Shown: piece after piece, positions 19,028 to 28,341 of the stretch
Position numbering within the stretch: position 1 is the stretch's first letter
Layout: the number at the start of each line of letters is the position of its first letter
DNA from: Micromonospora halophytica
GTDB taxonomy: Bacteria > Actinomycetota > Actinomycetes > Mycobacteriales > Micromonosporaceae
Assembly: GCF_900090245.1 (NCBI RefSeq)
Contig: NZ_FMDN01000001.1
Location: 98,241 to 162,240, forward strand
Direction: 5' to 3'
Length of the DNA: 64,000 bases
The notes under the pieces: model-generated
Databases searched by the model: none
What the model was told of the DNA's origin: nothing
Seen by the model: the letters and a program-made list of their open reading frames with translations, nothing else
Made by a program: the position numbers and the translations under genes

Positions 19028-20767
19028 GTGAGCGATATGTCCGTAAGGCGGCACCCGGCGGTCTCGGGTCGGCGGGCGGAGACGCTGGTCTGGCTCGTGC
19101 CGACGCTCGCCACCCTGGCTGTCGGGCTGGCCGGGATCGGCCGTGCGCAGCCGTGGCGGGACGAGCTGGCCAGCTGGAGCGCCGCCACCCGGCCGCTGCC
19201 GGACCTGTTCCGGCTCACCGGCACGGTGGACGCCGCCACCGGGCCGTACTACCTGCTGCTGCACGGCTGGGTACGACTCGTCGGCGACTCGCCGGCCGCG
19301 CTGCGGCTGCCCTCGGCGCTGGCCATGGCGGCGGCGGCCGGACTCGCCGCGGTCCTCGGGCGACGGCTGTTCGGGGCCCGCGCCGGCCTGCTCGCCGGCC
19401 TGCTCCTCGCGGTGCTCCCGGGCACCTCCCGGTACGCCCAGGAGGCCCGCCCGTACGCCCTGGCCACCCTCTTCGCGGTGCTGGCCACCCTGCTCCTGGG
19501 CCGGGCGCTGGACCGCCCCGGCCCGGCCCGCTGGGCGGGCTACTCCGCCGCCGTGGCCGCGCTCGGCCTGACCCACCTGCTCGCCCTCAGCCTGCTCCCC
19601 GCGCACGCCCTGGCGGTCCTGGCCGCCACGTGGGCGGGTCCCGACGCTGCGGCGGGTCCGGATGCTGCGGCGGGTCGGGGTGCTGCGGCGGGTCCGAACG
19701 CTGCGGCGGTGGCGGGTGCTTCGCCGGCGGCGAAGGTCCGGGGCACCGTGGCGAACGCGCGTGACGGCCGGGCGAACGGTGCCCGGGACCGCCGGCTGCC
19801 GCTGCACTGGGTGCTCGCCCTGCTGCCGGCGCTGGTCGTGCTCACCCCGTTGCTCCTGCGCACCCGCGGGCAGCACTCCCGGCAGCTCGACTGGGTCGAA
19901 CCGGCCCGCCTGGCGGACCTGGCGGCGTTGCCGGGCGGCGTGGCGCAGAGCAGCGTGGTCGGAGGGCTGGTGGTCGGCCTCGCCGCGCTCGGCGCGGCCC
20001 GGGCGGGGCGGCGGGCGTTGCTGCCCGGGTCGTGCGTGCTGCTGCCGGTGCTGCTGATCTTCGCCGCCGGGCTGGTGGTGCCGCTCTGGGTGCCGCGCTA
20101 CCTGCTCTTCACCGTGCCCTTCGCCGGCGTGCTCGCCGGAGCGGCCCTCGCCGCCGCACCAGCGACGCCCGGGCCACCGGCGGTCGCCCCGGGGTCGACC
20201 ACCGACCCGGTGCCGCAGACGTCGCGGACGACAACCGCCGCGTCGGGGACGTCGCCGGCGGTGGCGGGCACGCCGGCCGCCGCCCGGTTGCGGTCGCTCG
20301 TGCCGGGGCTGGCGGTGGTGGCGCTGGCCGGGCTGCTCGGCCTGCCCGACCAGGTGTCGCTGCGGCAGACCCACGGCTGGCCACGCAGCGCCGCGGTCGA
20401 CTACCGGGGCGCTGCGGAGATCGTCGGCGCGGGCCGGGAGCCCGGCGACGCGATCGTCTACTGGCCCCGGGACGGCTGGCTCTTCCTCGACCTCGGGCTG
20501 GCGTACCACCTGGGTGGACAGCGGCCACGCGACGTGCTGGTGGTACGCGACCAGCGGCAGCGCGCGGACCTCTGGGTGACCGAGTGCGCCCGGCCGGCGG
20601 AGTGCCTGGCCGGGGTACGACGGGTCTGGCTGGTGGTGGCCGGCCGGCGGTCCGACCCGCTGGGCGCGGTCGGCGGCGCGAAGGGCGACGCCCTCCGCGA
20701 CGGCTACACCGTGGCCCGGGTGTGGCAACGCCCCGGCCTCACCGTGGCCCTGCTCACCACCACCTGA
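19028..20767 (+). CDS. Membrane glycosyltransferase, GT39/PMT-like (GT-C fold)
   Basis: A 579-residue polytopic protein with roughly ten hydrophobic helices. The first extracytoplasmic loop has QPWRDELASW with the acidic pair Asp45-Glu46, characteristic of GT-C mannosyl/arabinosyl-type transferases using polyprenyl-phosphate sugars. It probably decorates a cell-envelope polymer or protein; acceptor unknown. Two low-complexity Ala/Gly/Pro insertions are unusual, one encoded by tandem 18-bp repeats (19633-19704). GTG 19028 is used; ATG 19037 is possible. Confidence 0.78.
   Translation: MSDMSVRRHPAVSGRRAETLVWLVPTLATLAVGLAGIGRAQPWRDELASWSAATRPLPDLFRLTGTVDAATGPYYLLLHGWVRLVGDSPAALRLPSALAMAAAAGLAAVLGRRLFGARAGLLAGLLLAVLPGTSRYAQEARPYALATLFAVLATLLLGRALDRPGPARWAGYSAAVAALGLTHLLALSLLPAHALAVLAATWAGPDAAAGPDAAAGRGAAAGPNAAAVAGASPAAKVRGTVANARDGRANGARDRRLPLHWVLALLPALVVLTPLLLRTRGQHSRQLDWVEPARLADLAALPGGVAQSSVVGGLVVGLAALGAARAGRRALLPGSCVLLPVLLIFAAGLVVPLWVPRYLLFTVPFAGVLAGAALAAAPATPGPPAVAPGSTTDPVPQTSRTTTAASGTSPAVAGTPAAARLRSLVPGLAVVALAGLLGLPDQVSLRQTHGWPRSAAVDYRGAAEIVGAGREPGDAIVYWPRDGWLFLDLGLAYHLGGQRPRDVLVVRDQRQRADLWVTECARPAECLAGVRRVWLVVAGRRSDPLGAVGGAKGDALRDGYTVARVWQRPGLTVALLTTT
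19633..19704 (+). repeat. Four tandem 18-bp repeats inside the glycosyltransferase gene
   Basis: Copies at 19633, 19651, 19669 and 19687 each begin GGCGGGTC and end GCTGC, encoding a six-residue Gly/Pro/Asp/Ala-rich unit. The period is a multiple of three, so copy-number change keeps the frame. Confidence 0.85.
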
Positions 20768-20816
20768 ACCCCTCTACCGGGCAGTCCCCGAAGAGGGTCG
20801 CCCGGGATCGGGCGGG

Positions 20817-22364
20817 TCAGGCCGACTGACGGTCGCCGCCCCGGGCCAGTGGGACGACGAGCACCGCCTCGGTGCCACCCTCGGCCCCGTTGCGCAGCTC
20901 GATGCTGCCGCGCAGCTCCCCGGTGGCCAGCGCCCGGACGATCTGCAACCCCAGCCGCCCACCGCGCTCGGCGTCGAACTCGGTCGGCAGGCCGCGCCCG
21001 TTGTCGGCCACCGACACGTGCAACTGCTTGCGGAACCGGTGCGCGGTGACCACCACCTCCGGCTTCGCCGCGCCCTCCGGGACGGCGGCCGCGCCGTCCT
21101 CGCCGGCCGGCGGGAAGCCGTGCTCGACCGCGTTGAGCAGCAACTCGTTCAGCACCATCACCAGCGAGGTGGCGATCTCGGCGGGGAGCACCCCGAAGCT
21201 GCCCCTGCGCCGCATGCCGACGGTCACCTCGGTCGCCGCCACCTCGGTCGCCGCACTGGCCACCCGGTCGACGATCCCGTCGAACTCGACCGCCTCGTCG
21301 CTGGACATGGAGAGGGTCTCGTGCACCAGGGCGATCGAGGCGACCCGGCGTACCGACTCCTCCAGGGCGACCCGGGCCTCGGGCATGGCGACCCGCCGGG
21401 CCTGCAGGCGCAGCAGGGCGGCGACGGTCTGCAGGTTGTTCTTCACCCGGTGGTGGATCTCGCGGATGGTGGCGTCCTTGGTGATCAGGGCGCGGTCCCG
21501 ACGGCGTACCTCGGTGATGTCGCGGACCAGCACCAGCGCGCCGATCGGCACGCCGGCCGGCATCAGCGGCAGCGACCGGGTCAGCATGGTCGCGCCCCGG
21601 GCGTCTATCTCCCGCCGGGGCGGAGCCTCACCGCGCAGCGCGGCGAGCACGCCGTTGGCCGCGTCGGTCCCTTCCAGGGGGTCGCTGGCCAGCCGGCGGT
21701 GCAGCTTGGCCAGGTCCTCGCCGACCAGGTGGGAGGCGTAGCCCAACCGCCGGTACGCCGACTGCGCGTTCGGGCTGGCGTAGGTGACCTTGCCATCGGC
21801 GTCCAGGCGGACCAGACCGTCGCCGACCCGGGGCGCGGAGGTGGTCTCCCCCGGGTGCCGGGGCGGCGGGAAGGTGCCGTCAGCGATCATCTGGGCCAGG
21901 TCGTCGGCGGTGGTGAGGTAGTTCAGCTCCAGCTGGCTGGGCGTCCGGGCGGTGGACAGGTTGGTGTCCCGGCCGACCACGGCGACCACCTCGCCGGCCT
22001 CGCCGTCGACGGTACGCAGCCGCACCGGGATCGCCTCGTGCCGGGCGGGCACGTCGCCGTACCAGACCGGGTCACCCTCCCGCCAGATCCGCCCCTGCCG
22101 GTACGCCACCTCCAGGTGCGCCACCTCGGGCCCGCCGACGATCCGCCCCACCTGGTCGTCGAGGTACGCGGTGGGGGCGGTCGTCGGGCGGACCTGGGCG
22201 ACGCAGAGGAACGTCCCGTCGCCGTCGACCGGCACCCAGAGCAGCAGGTCGGCGAAGGACAGGTCGGACAGCAGCTGCCAGTCGCCGGCGATCCGGTGCA
22301 GGTGGTCGATGTCGGCGGGGCGGAGCTGGGTGTGCTCCTCGGCGAGGTCGCGCAGCGTGGACAC
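20817..22364 (-). CDS. pdtaS: Sensor histidine kinase, PdtaS type
   Basis: A 515-residue soluble kinase: N-terminal GAF-like sensor (about 1-170), PAS domain (about 185-290), HisKA_2 phosphoacceptor EIHHRVKNNLQTVAALL (first His near 302) and a HATPase with NELLLNAVEHG and DNGRGLP. This is the PdtaS class, which signals to PdtaR, an RNA-binding antiterminator response regulator encoded elsewhere. No membrane segment is present. GTG 22364 is 25 bases downstream of the SIS gene on the same strand, so the two may be co-transcribed. The whiB1-then-pdtaS order recalls mycobacteria. Confidence 0.9.
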   Translation of the reverse strand: MSTLRDLAEEHTQLRPADIDHLHRIAGDWQLLSDLSFADLLLWVPVDGDGTFLCVAQVRPTTAPTAYLDDQVGRIVGGPEVAHLEVAYRQGRIWREGDPVWYGDVPARHEAIPVRLRTVDGEAGEVVAVVGRDTNLSTARTPSQLELNYLTTADDLAQMIADGTFPPPRHPGETTSAPRVGDGLVRLDADGKVTYASPNAQSAYRRLGYASHLVGEDLAKLHRRLASDPLEGTDAANGVLAALRGEAPPRREIDARGATMLTRSLPLMPAGVPIGALVLVRDITEVRRRDRALITKDATIREIHHRVKNNLQTVAALLRLQARRVAMPEARVALEESVRRVASIALVHETLSMSSDEAVEFDGIVDRVASAATEVAATEVTVGMRRRGSFGVLPAEIATSLVMVLNELLLNAVEHGFPPAGEDGAAAVPEGAAKPEVVVTAHRFRKQLHVSVADNGRGLPTEFDAERGGRLGLQIVRALATGELRGSIELRNGAEGGTEAVLVVPLARGGDRQSA

Positions 22365-22389
22365 GCCTCACAGCGTGCCACGTTCCGGC

Positions 22390-23442
22390 TCACATCGTCG
22401 CGGTGACCTTCTTGAGCCCGCGGGGTGCGTCCGGGTCCTCGCCCCGGGCCAGCGCCAGGGCGAGGGCCAGCCGCTGCAACGGCAGGATGTCCAGCAGCGG
22501 GGCGTACCGCTCGTCAACCTCCGGGACGGCCATCCGGGTGGCGCCCTCGATCTCGGCGGAGCCGACCACGACCACGTCGGCGCGGCGCTCGCCGAGCCGC
22601 GGCAGCACCTCGCCCATGGACCGTCCGCCGGGGCCTGAGCCGACGACGGCCAGCACCGGCACGTCCGGGTCGGTCATGGCGAGCGGGCCGTGCAGCAGGT
22701 CCGCGCCGGAGAAGGCGAGCGCGGGCAGGTAGGAGGTCTCCATCAGCTTCAGCGCCGCCTCCCGGGCGGTCGGGTACGCGTACCCCCGGCCGGTGGTGAC
22801 GAGTTGGCCGGCGAAGCGGTAGCGGGGTGCGAGCTGTGCCGGGGTGGGGTCGGTCAGGGTGTGCTCGGCCAGCTCGGGCAGGGCGTCGAGGGCGGCCCGT
22901 TCCTCGGCCGGCAGCGTTCCCTCGCCCGCCCGGATCCCCTCCACGAGCATCAGCAGGGCGAGCAGTTCGGCGGTGTACGTCTTGGTGGCGGCGACCGCCC
23001 GCTCGTGCCCGGCGGCGATGTCGACGCTCAGCTCGGCCGCCTCGACCAGCGGCGAGTCGGGGTTGTTGGTGACGGCGAGGGTGAGCGCGCCGGAGGCGCG
23101 GGCGGTGCGCAGCACCTCGGTCAGGTCGGGCGAGCCGCCGCTCTGGCTGACCCCGACGACCAGGGCGTCGCAGAGGTCGGGGCGGGCCCCGTAGATGGTG
23201 ACCGCGCTCGGCGAGGCGAGCCCGGCGGGCAGGCCGAGCCGGATCTCGGTGAGGTACGCGCCGTAGAGGGCGGCGTGGTCGGAGGTGCCCCGGGCGGTGA
23301 AGACGACGTGCCGGGGGCGGCGCCGGGCGATGGCCGCCGCGACCCGGGCGATCGACTCGGTGTGCTCGGCGGAGAGCAACCGCGCGTAGCCGGCCGGCTG
23401 CTCGTCGATGTCTGCGGCCATGCCGGCCCCTGGGCGTGTCAC
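22390..23442 (-). CDS. SIS-domain protein, GlmS isomerase-like
   Basis: A 350-residue protein made of two sugar-isomerase (SIS) domains (about 40-170 and 205-340) and no glutaminase domain, so it is not a full GlmS. Motifs include FTARGTSDHAALYGAY and VGVSQSGGSPD for phosphosugar binding. It probably isomerises or deaminates an amino-sugar phosphate. GTG 23442 is chosen for its strong GGGGAGGAG; ATG 23421 is an alternative. It lies upstream of pdtaS in the same orientation. Confidence 0.82.
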   Translation of the reverse strand: MTRPGAGMAADIDEQPAGYARLLSAEHTESIARVAAAIARRRPRHVVFTARGTSDHAALYGAYLTEIRLGLPAGLASPSAVTIYGARPDLCDALVVGVSQSGGSPDLTEVLRTARASGALTLAVTNNPDSPLVEAAELSVDIAAGHERAVAATKTYTAELLALLMLVEGIRAGEGTLPAEERAALDALPELAEHTLTDPTPAQLAPRYRFAGQLVTTGRGYAYPTAREAALKLMETSYLPALAFSGADLLHGPLAMTDPDVPVLAVVGSGPGGRSMGEVLPRLGERRADVVVVGSAEIEGATRMAVPEVDERYAPLLDILPLQRLALALALARGEDPDAPRGLKKVTATM

Positions 23443-23493
23443 GAAGGCTCCTCCCCTGCGCGATTCCCGCGCGTTTCGTGATCAGTCTTGCAT

Positions 23494-23553
23494 CATTGGC
23501 CGCTGCTGGGCAATCGAACGAGCAGCAATGAGCAGTCGATCACCAATGTGCAG
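23494..23553. promoter_or_regulatory. Repeat cluster in the divergent SIS / TPR intergenic region
   Basis: GCTGCT (23502-23507) pairs with AGCAGC (23521-23526). CAATGAGCAG (23526-23535) is repeated 18 bases on as CAATGTGCAG (23544-23553). The AT-richer block sits where both divergent promoters should lie, so it may be an operator. Confidence 0.35.
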
Positions 23554-23609
23554 CCTCATCCCCTAGGCTTGCCCAGCCCTGGCAACCCACCTGCGAGCGG
23601 AAGGCGAAC

Positions 23610-25427
23610 GTGTCCGAGGACGATCCCGCGCTCTCCGCGGCGGAGGAACTCGCCCTCGCCCGGCTGGCCCTCGACTCCGGCGACCTGCCGCACGCCGCCG
23701 GTCATCTGGCCGCCGCCCTGGCCCAGGCCCCGACCCTGCCCGAGGTGCACGAGACGCTGGCCCGGATCGCGGCGGCCTCCGGCGGCGACCTGGACCTCTT
23801 CCCGCTGGGCCAGCGGGCCTTCGTCGGGGCGGTGGTGGCCCGCGCCCACCTGCTCGCCGCCTCCGGACGCCCGGCCGAGGGGCTCGACCTGCTGGTCGCC
23901 GCCACCGCGCACGCGCCCGGCACGGACTGGGCCGGCGTGCCCTGGGTGACCGCTCCCGAACTGGCCGGACGGCTCGACCCCGAGCGCACCGCCCGGATCC
24001 TCATGCAGGTCTGTGCGGCGGTGCCCGACCCGGTGCCCCGGGCCGCTCGCCCCCCGCTGTCGCCGTACCTCACGCTGGCCCGCCACGCCGTCGACGCGAA
24101 CCCTCGGCACCCGCTGCTGCTCGGCGCGGCGTCCGCGCTGGCCCGGCGACTCGGCGAGGTCACCCTCGCCGTCACCTGGGCCGGCCGGGGGGTACGCGAG
24201 GCACCGTCCAAACTGGGCGAGGTGTGGCTCGGGTACGCGTACCGCAGCGCCGGCCGGACCCGGGAGGCCCTCGCGGCCCTGGAACGAGCCGTCGCCCACG
24301 ACCCGGACGACCTCGCGGTGTACGCGGACATCGCCGGCACCCTGGCCGACACCGGCCGCCTTCACGAGGCCCTCGACTGGATCGACCGGGCCCTGGACCG
24401 CGACCCGGCCTTCGACTGCGCGGTGCACACCGCCCACCGGCTGCGTTTCCTGCGCGACGGCGACGTGGCGCACCTGATCGCGCTGGCCGACTTCGTCCGT
24501 GACCACCCGGACGACAGTCACGAGCACGGCGACCTCGCCGAGTGCTGCCGAGGTCGGCCCTGGCTGGGGCAGGTCACGCCGGCCGTCGGCGCGATGGTGG
24601 ACGCGCTGCGCGGCTCGTCGGCGACCGACGGTGGACCCGGTACGGCGGTGCGCCTCACCGCCCCGGAGCCGCCCAGCGCGATGCGGGCCGGCGCGGCGGC
24701 CGGCCTCGACGTCGAGGTCACCGGGATGGCGGAGCCGGACCCGCGCGAACCCCGCCGGGCCACCACCTGCCAGCTGTGGCACTACGAGGGCGGTACGGCC
24801 GCCCCCACCGTGCCGGCCCCGTCCGCCGACGCGGCGCAGCGGGTACGCCAGCTCGCCCACCCGGCCTGGCCCCACCCGCCGGCCGCGTACGACGCCGCGG
24901 TCGGGCTGGCCACCCTGGAGCTCACGGACCTGCTGGGACTGCTGGTGCACCCGCCCGAGCCGCCCGCCACGGCGCTGGGACGGGTGCTCGGCGGGCAGGA
25001 CCCCTCGCTCTGGGTGCGCTGCGTGCAGGTCTGGGCCTGCCTCGGGCTGCTGCACCACCGCACCGACGAACCGTGGGCGTCCTCGACCCGACGCCGGGTG
25101 CTGGTGGAACTGGTCTGGGGCGTCGAGGACTGGATCACCGAGGCCGCGCTCTTCGCCCTGGTCACCGCCGCCTGGGTCGACCCCTCGGTACGCCCCGACG
25201 TGGCCGCGGTGGTGGCCGAACGCCTCGCCGATGTGGCCGAGGTGACCCGGGAGCGGCCGGTGCCGATCGCGGTGTCGCTGGCGTACCTGGCGCTGGCCGC
25301 TCCGGCGCTGGACGAGGGGACCACCGCCCTCGCCCACTCGCTGATCGACGGCGCTTCGGCGGCGTCCGGCCCCGGCCCGCTACGCCGTCTCTGGCGGCGC
25401 CTCACCGCCCTCTTCCCCCGTCCCTGA
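23610..25427 (+). CDS. Tetratricopeptide-repeat protein, unknown function
   Basis: A 605-residue protein without signal or membrane segments. The N-terminal half is TPR-like: LALARLALDSGDLPHAAGHLAAALAQ at about 13-38, and GYAYRSAGRTREALAALERAVAHDPDD followed by YADIAGTLADTGRLHEALDWIDRAL at about 210-265. The C-terminal half is Ala/Leu-rich and lacks a recognisable domain. TPRs mediate protein contacts; no partner is evident. GTG 23610 has GGAAGG nearby. It is divergent from the SIS gene. Confidence 0.75.
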   Translation: MSEDDPALSAAEELALARLALDSGDLPHAAGHLAAALAQAPTLPEVHETLARIAAASGGDLDLFPLGQRAFVGAVVARAHLLAASGRPAEGLDLLVAATAHAPGTDWAGVPWVTAPELAGRLDPERTARILMQVCAAVPDPVPRAARPPLSPYLTLARHAVDANPRHPLLLGAASALARRLGEVTLAVTWAGRGVREAPSKLGEVWLGYAYRSAGRTREALAALERAVAHDPDDLAVYADIAGTLADTGRLHEALDWIDRALDRDPAFDCAVHTAHRLRFLRDGDVAHLIALADFVRDHPDDSHEHGDLAECCRGRPWLGQVTPAVGAMVDALRGSSATDGGPGTAVRLTAPEPPSAMRAGAAAGLDVEVTGMAEPDPREPRRATTCQLWHYEGGTAAPTVPAPSADAAQRVRQLAHPAWPHPPAAYDAAVGLATLELTDLLGLLVHPPEPPATALGRVLGGQDPSLWVRCVQVWACLGLLHHRTDEPWASSTRRRVLVELVWGVEDWITEAALFALVTAAWVDPSVRPDVAAVVAERLADVAEVTRERPVPIAVSLAYLALAAPALDEGTTALAHSLIDGASAASGPGPLRRLWRRLTALFPRP

Positions 25428-25456
25428 ACCACCGCACCGCTCCATGCGCTTGCGGA

Positions 25457-25494
25457 GAATGAGTGGTCGTCGCGCCCGGACCAGCCACTCATTC
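25457..25494 (+). terminator. Hairpin after the TPR gene
   Basis: GAATGAGTGG (25457-25466) pairs with CCACTCATTC (25485-25494), followed by CTTGT. It lies between convergent stops at 25427 and 25532. Confidence 0.6.
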
Positions 25495-25531
25495 CTTGTC
25501 AGTGGGCGGATCTTGGGGCGGGCGGGGCGGA

Positions 25532-27118
25532 TCAGGCGGCCGAGGGCTTGCCGAGTGCGACCTCGGCCTGCTCCTCACCGGTGGCGTCCGGTGGGGCGTC
25601 GTTGGTCGAGCGCAGCGGGATCTCCCGGATGAACCAGGCCAGCACCGGTACTGCGACGGTGAGGAACACCGCCCAGACGAAGACGTGCGAGACGGCGTCG
25701 GCGAGCCCGCCCAGGACCGTCTCGCGCAGTTGCGGCGGCAGTTGCCGCAGCTTCTCCAGGTCCATGTTCCGGCCCTCGCCGGTGCCCCCGCCGAACGCGC
25801 TGCCGGCCGGGGAGTCGGCGATTCGGTTGGCGAAGATCGCGCCGAAGAGCGAGACCCCGATCGAGCCGCCGATGGAGCGGAAGAAGGTGGCCGCGCCGCT
25901 GGCCGCGCCGAGATCCTTCTGCGCGACGCTGTTCTGCGCGATCAGCATCGAGGTCTGCATGAGAAAGCCCATGCCGATGCCGAGCACGATCATGTAGAGC
26001 GAGGACTCGGTCTTGCTGGTGTCCAGGTCGAGCCGGGTCAGCAGCGCCACGCCGGCGGCCATCACCACGCCGCCGACGATCGGGTACGCCCGGTACCGGC
26101 CGGTCCTCGTGATCGCCCGGCCGACGGCCGGCGACACCACCAGCATCCCGAACATCATCGGGAGCAGCAGCAGGCCGCTGTTGGTGGCCGACGCCCCCTG
26201 CACGGTCTGCTGGTAGAGCGGCAGGAAGTTCATCGCGCCGAACATGGCGAACCCGAGCAGGAAGCCGATCACCGAGATCAGCGCGAAGTTGCGGTTGGCG
26301 AAGAGACCGAGCGGCAGGATCGGCTCGGGGGCACGCCGCTCGACGAGACCGAAGGCGACCAGCGCGACGACGGCGAGCACGGCCAGGCCGAGGATCTGCG
26401 GCGAGGTCCAGTCGTGGGAATTGCCGCCCCAGGTGGTGACCAGCACGACGGCGGTGATGCCGACGGAGAGCAGGGCGGTGCCCAGCCAGTCGATCCGGTG
26501 CTCGGTGCGGTACTTCGGCAGGCGCATGGTGGTGGCCAGCACGAACAGCGCGATCCCGCCGAGCGGCAGGTTGACGTAGAAGGCCCAGCGCCAGGAGAGG
26601 TTGTCGGTGATGAAGCCGCCGACCAGCGGCCCGGCCACCATGGCGGTGGCCATGATGCCGGCGATCAGGCCCTGGTAGCGGGCCCGCTCCCGGGGCGGCA
26701 CGAGGTCGCCGATGATCGCCATGACACCGACCATCAGGCCACCGGCGCCGAGGCCCTGCACCGCGCGGAACGCGATCAGCTGGATCATGCCGTTGTCGGC
26801 CCCGCCGAGCAGGTCCGAGCCGGACATCCCGCAGAGCGCGGAGCCGACCAGGAAGAGGACCACGGAGGTCAGGAAGACCTTCTTGCGGCCGTACAGGTCT
26901 CCGAGCTTGCCCCAGATCGGGGTGGAGACGGTGGTGCCGAGGATGTACGCGGTGACGATCCAGGTGAAGTGGTCCGCCCCACCGAACTCCAGCGTGATCC
27001 GTGGCAGCGCGGTGCTGACGATCATGTTGTCGAGCATCGCGAGCATCAGCGCGATCATCAGACCGAACAGCACGACCCGGATGTTCGACCGCACCGCCCC
27101 CTGGTTTTCCTGACTCAT
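25532..27118 (-). CDS. MFS drug exporter, EmrB/QacA (DHA2) family
   Basis: A 528-residue transporter with about 14 hydrophobic helices. The first helix carries LDNMIVSTALPRI, and motif A is GKLGDLYGRKK (70-80); motif C-like AMVAGPLVGG follows. It likely expels a drug or toxic metabolite using the proton gradient. It is divergent from a TetR regulator, and a tandem palindromic operator lies in the 105-base gap. ATG 27118 has GGGGGAG 8 bases upstream. Confidence 0.92.
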   Translation of the reverse strand: MSQENQGAVRSNIRVVLFGLMIALMLAMLDNMIVSTALPRITLEFGGADHFTWIVTAYILGTTVSTPIWGKLGDLYGRKKVFLTSVVLFLVGSALCGMSGSDLLGGADNGMIQLIAFRAVQGLGAGGLMVGVMAIIGDLVPPRERARYQGLIAGIMATAMVAGPLVGGFITDNLSWRWAFYVNLPLGGIALFVLATTMRLPKYRTEHRIDWLGTALLSVGITAVVLVTTWGGNSHDWTSPQILGLAVLAVVALVAFGLVERRAPEPILPLGLFANRNFALISVIGFLLGFAMFGAMNFLPLYQQTVQGASATNSGLLLLPMMFGMLVVSPAVGRAITRTGRYRAYPIVGGVVMAAGVALLTRLDLDTSKTESSLYMIVLGIGMGFLMQTSMLIAQNSVAQKDLGAASGAATFFRSIGGSIGVSLFGAIFANRIADSPAGSAFGGGTGEGRNMDLEKLRQLPPQLRETVLGGLADAVSHVFVWAVFLTVAVPVLAWFIREIPLRSTNDAPPDATGEEQAEVALGKPSAA

Positions 27119-27148
27119 CGGTAAGCTCCCCCCACGAGACGTGATCGG

Positions 27149-27196
27149 CTTACTTGCCGGCCGGCTAGTAAGCTTACTGGCCGGCCGGCAGGTTGG
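27149..27196. promoter_or_regulatory. Tandem TetR-type operator
   Basis: Site 1 (27149-27172) is a 24-bp palindrome, CTTACT-T-GCCGGCCGGC-T-AGTAAG, with one mismatched pair. Site 2 (27173-27196) abuts it and matches site 1 at 19 of 24 positions, the left half best. Both lie between the divergent TetR and exporter genes, and TAAGCT at the junction could be a -10 for either strand. Confidence 0.75.
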
Positions 27197-27223
27197 TGCG
27201 AAGTTCGGCCGACGAGACAGCAG

Positions 27224-27838
27224 GTGGTGCAGGTGAGGGAGAGCACGGGCGGCACGCCCCAGCGCATCCAGGCCGTCGCGCTGGAGCTCTTCACCGAGCA
27301 GGGGTACGAGAAGACCTCGCTGCGGGAGATCGCCGAGCGGCTGGGCGTGACCAAGGCCGCGCTCTACTACCACTTCAAGAGCAAGGACGAGATCGTCAAC
27401 AGCTTCGTCGAGGACCGGCTGCGCCGGATGGACGAGCTGATCGCCTGGGCGCGGGCGCAGCCCACCTCCCGCGACACCCGGCACACGCTGATCGACCGGT
27501 ACGCCGAGACGATGTTCGCCACCGACCAGGCCTCGGTGATGCGCTTCTTCGAGCAGAACCAGACCGTGCTGCGGAGTCTGACCGCCGGCCAGCAGATGCG
27601 GGAGCGGATGTTCCAGCTCGCCGACGAGCTGTGCCGGGGCGACGACTCCCCCGCCGCCCAGCTGCGCGCGGCGCTGTCGCTCTTCGCCGTGCACAGCAGC
27701 TGGTTCGTGGTGCACGCACCGCACATCACCGACGACGAACGCAAGAAGATCGCCCTCGACGTCGCCGACGAACTGCTCGCCGGGATCGGCGACCGGCCCG
27801 CCGCCGGTGACTCCGGCGGCGGCGCGACTCAGGACTGA
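27224..27838 (+). CDS. TetR/AcrR-family repressor of the adjacent exporter
   Basis: A 204-residue regulator with the N-terminal helix-turn-helix TSLREIAERLGVTKAALYYHF (about 32-52) and a divergent ligand-binding C-terminal domain. By position it represses both itself and the divergent MFS gene through the tandem palindrome at 27149-27196, releasing when a transported compound binds. GTG 27224 is used; GTG 27227 and 27233 are in frame. It ends tail-to-tail with the GNAT gene, overlapping it by 10 bases. Confidence 0.9.
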   Translation: MVQVRESTGGTPQRIQAVALELFTEQGYEKTSLREIAERLGVTKAALYYHFKSKDEIVNSFVEDRLRRMDELIAWARAQPTSRDTRHTLIDRYAETMFATDQASVMRFFEQNQTVLRSLTAGQQMRERMFQLADELCRGDDSPAAQLRAALSLFAVHSSWFVVHAPHITDDERKKIALDVADELLAGIGDRPAAGDSGGGATQD

Positions 27839-28341
27839 ACGGGCAGTTCCAGACGCAGGCCCAGCAACTGGACACCGGGCGCCGGGGACCAGTCCTTCTC
27901 CGGGGTCCGGACGAAGCCCATGCGCTGGTAGAGCCGGTGCGCGGAAACGGCGAAGCCGCCCCGGACGCAGATCACCACCGCCGAGCAGCCCAACGCGGTG
28001 GCCCGGTCGACGCACGCCCGGACCAGGGCCACCCCGGTGCCGAGACCCTGGGCGGCCGGGTCCACGGCCAGCATCCGGAACTCGGCCTCGCCGGGACCGG
28101 ACAGCTCGGCGTACGGGGTGCCGGGCAGCACGAAGGTCACCGACCCGAGCACCGCCCCGGTCACCGGGTCCACGGCCACCAGCACCTCGCCGACGGCTGC
28201 CCGGGCGGCCACGTCGGCGAGCACCTCGGCGTACCCGTGTTCACCCTTGAGCTGCCCGTCCGCCTCGTACGCGGCGACCGTCAACCGGGCGACCGCGGCG
28301 AAATCGGCCGGGGTCGCCGGGCGGACCGTCGGGCCGGTCAA
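27829..28341 (-). CDS. GNAT N-acetyltransferase
   Basis: A 170-residue acetyltransferase. The CoA-binding loop is MLAVDPAAQGLGTGVALV (about 90-107), with a C-terminal AHRLYQRMGFVRTPEKD. The acceptor is unknown. The start appears to be TTG 28341, which overlaps the biotinyl-protein stop (TTGA), implying translational coupling. The gene converges on tetR with a 10-base overlap. Confidence 0.82.
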   Translation of the reverse strand: MTGPTVRPATPADFAAVARLTVAAYEADGQLKGEHGYAEVLADVAARAAVGEVLVAVDPVTGAVLGSVTFVLPGTPYAELSGPGEAEFRMLAVDPAAQGLGTGVALVRACVDRATALGCSAVVICVRGGFAVSAHRLYQRMGFVRTPEKDWSPAPGVQLLGLRLELPVQS

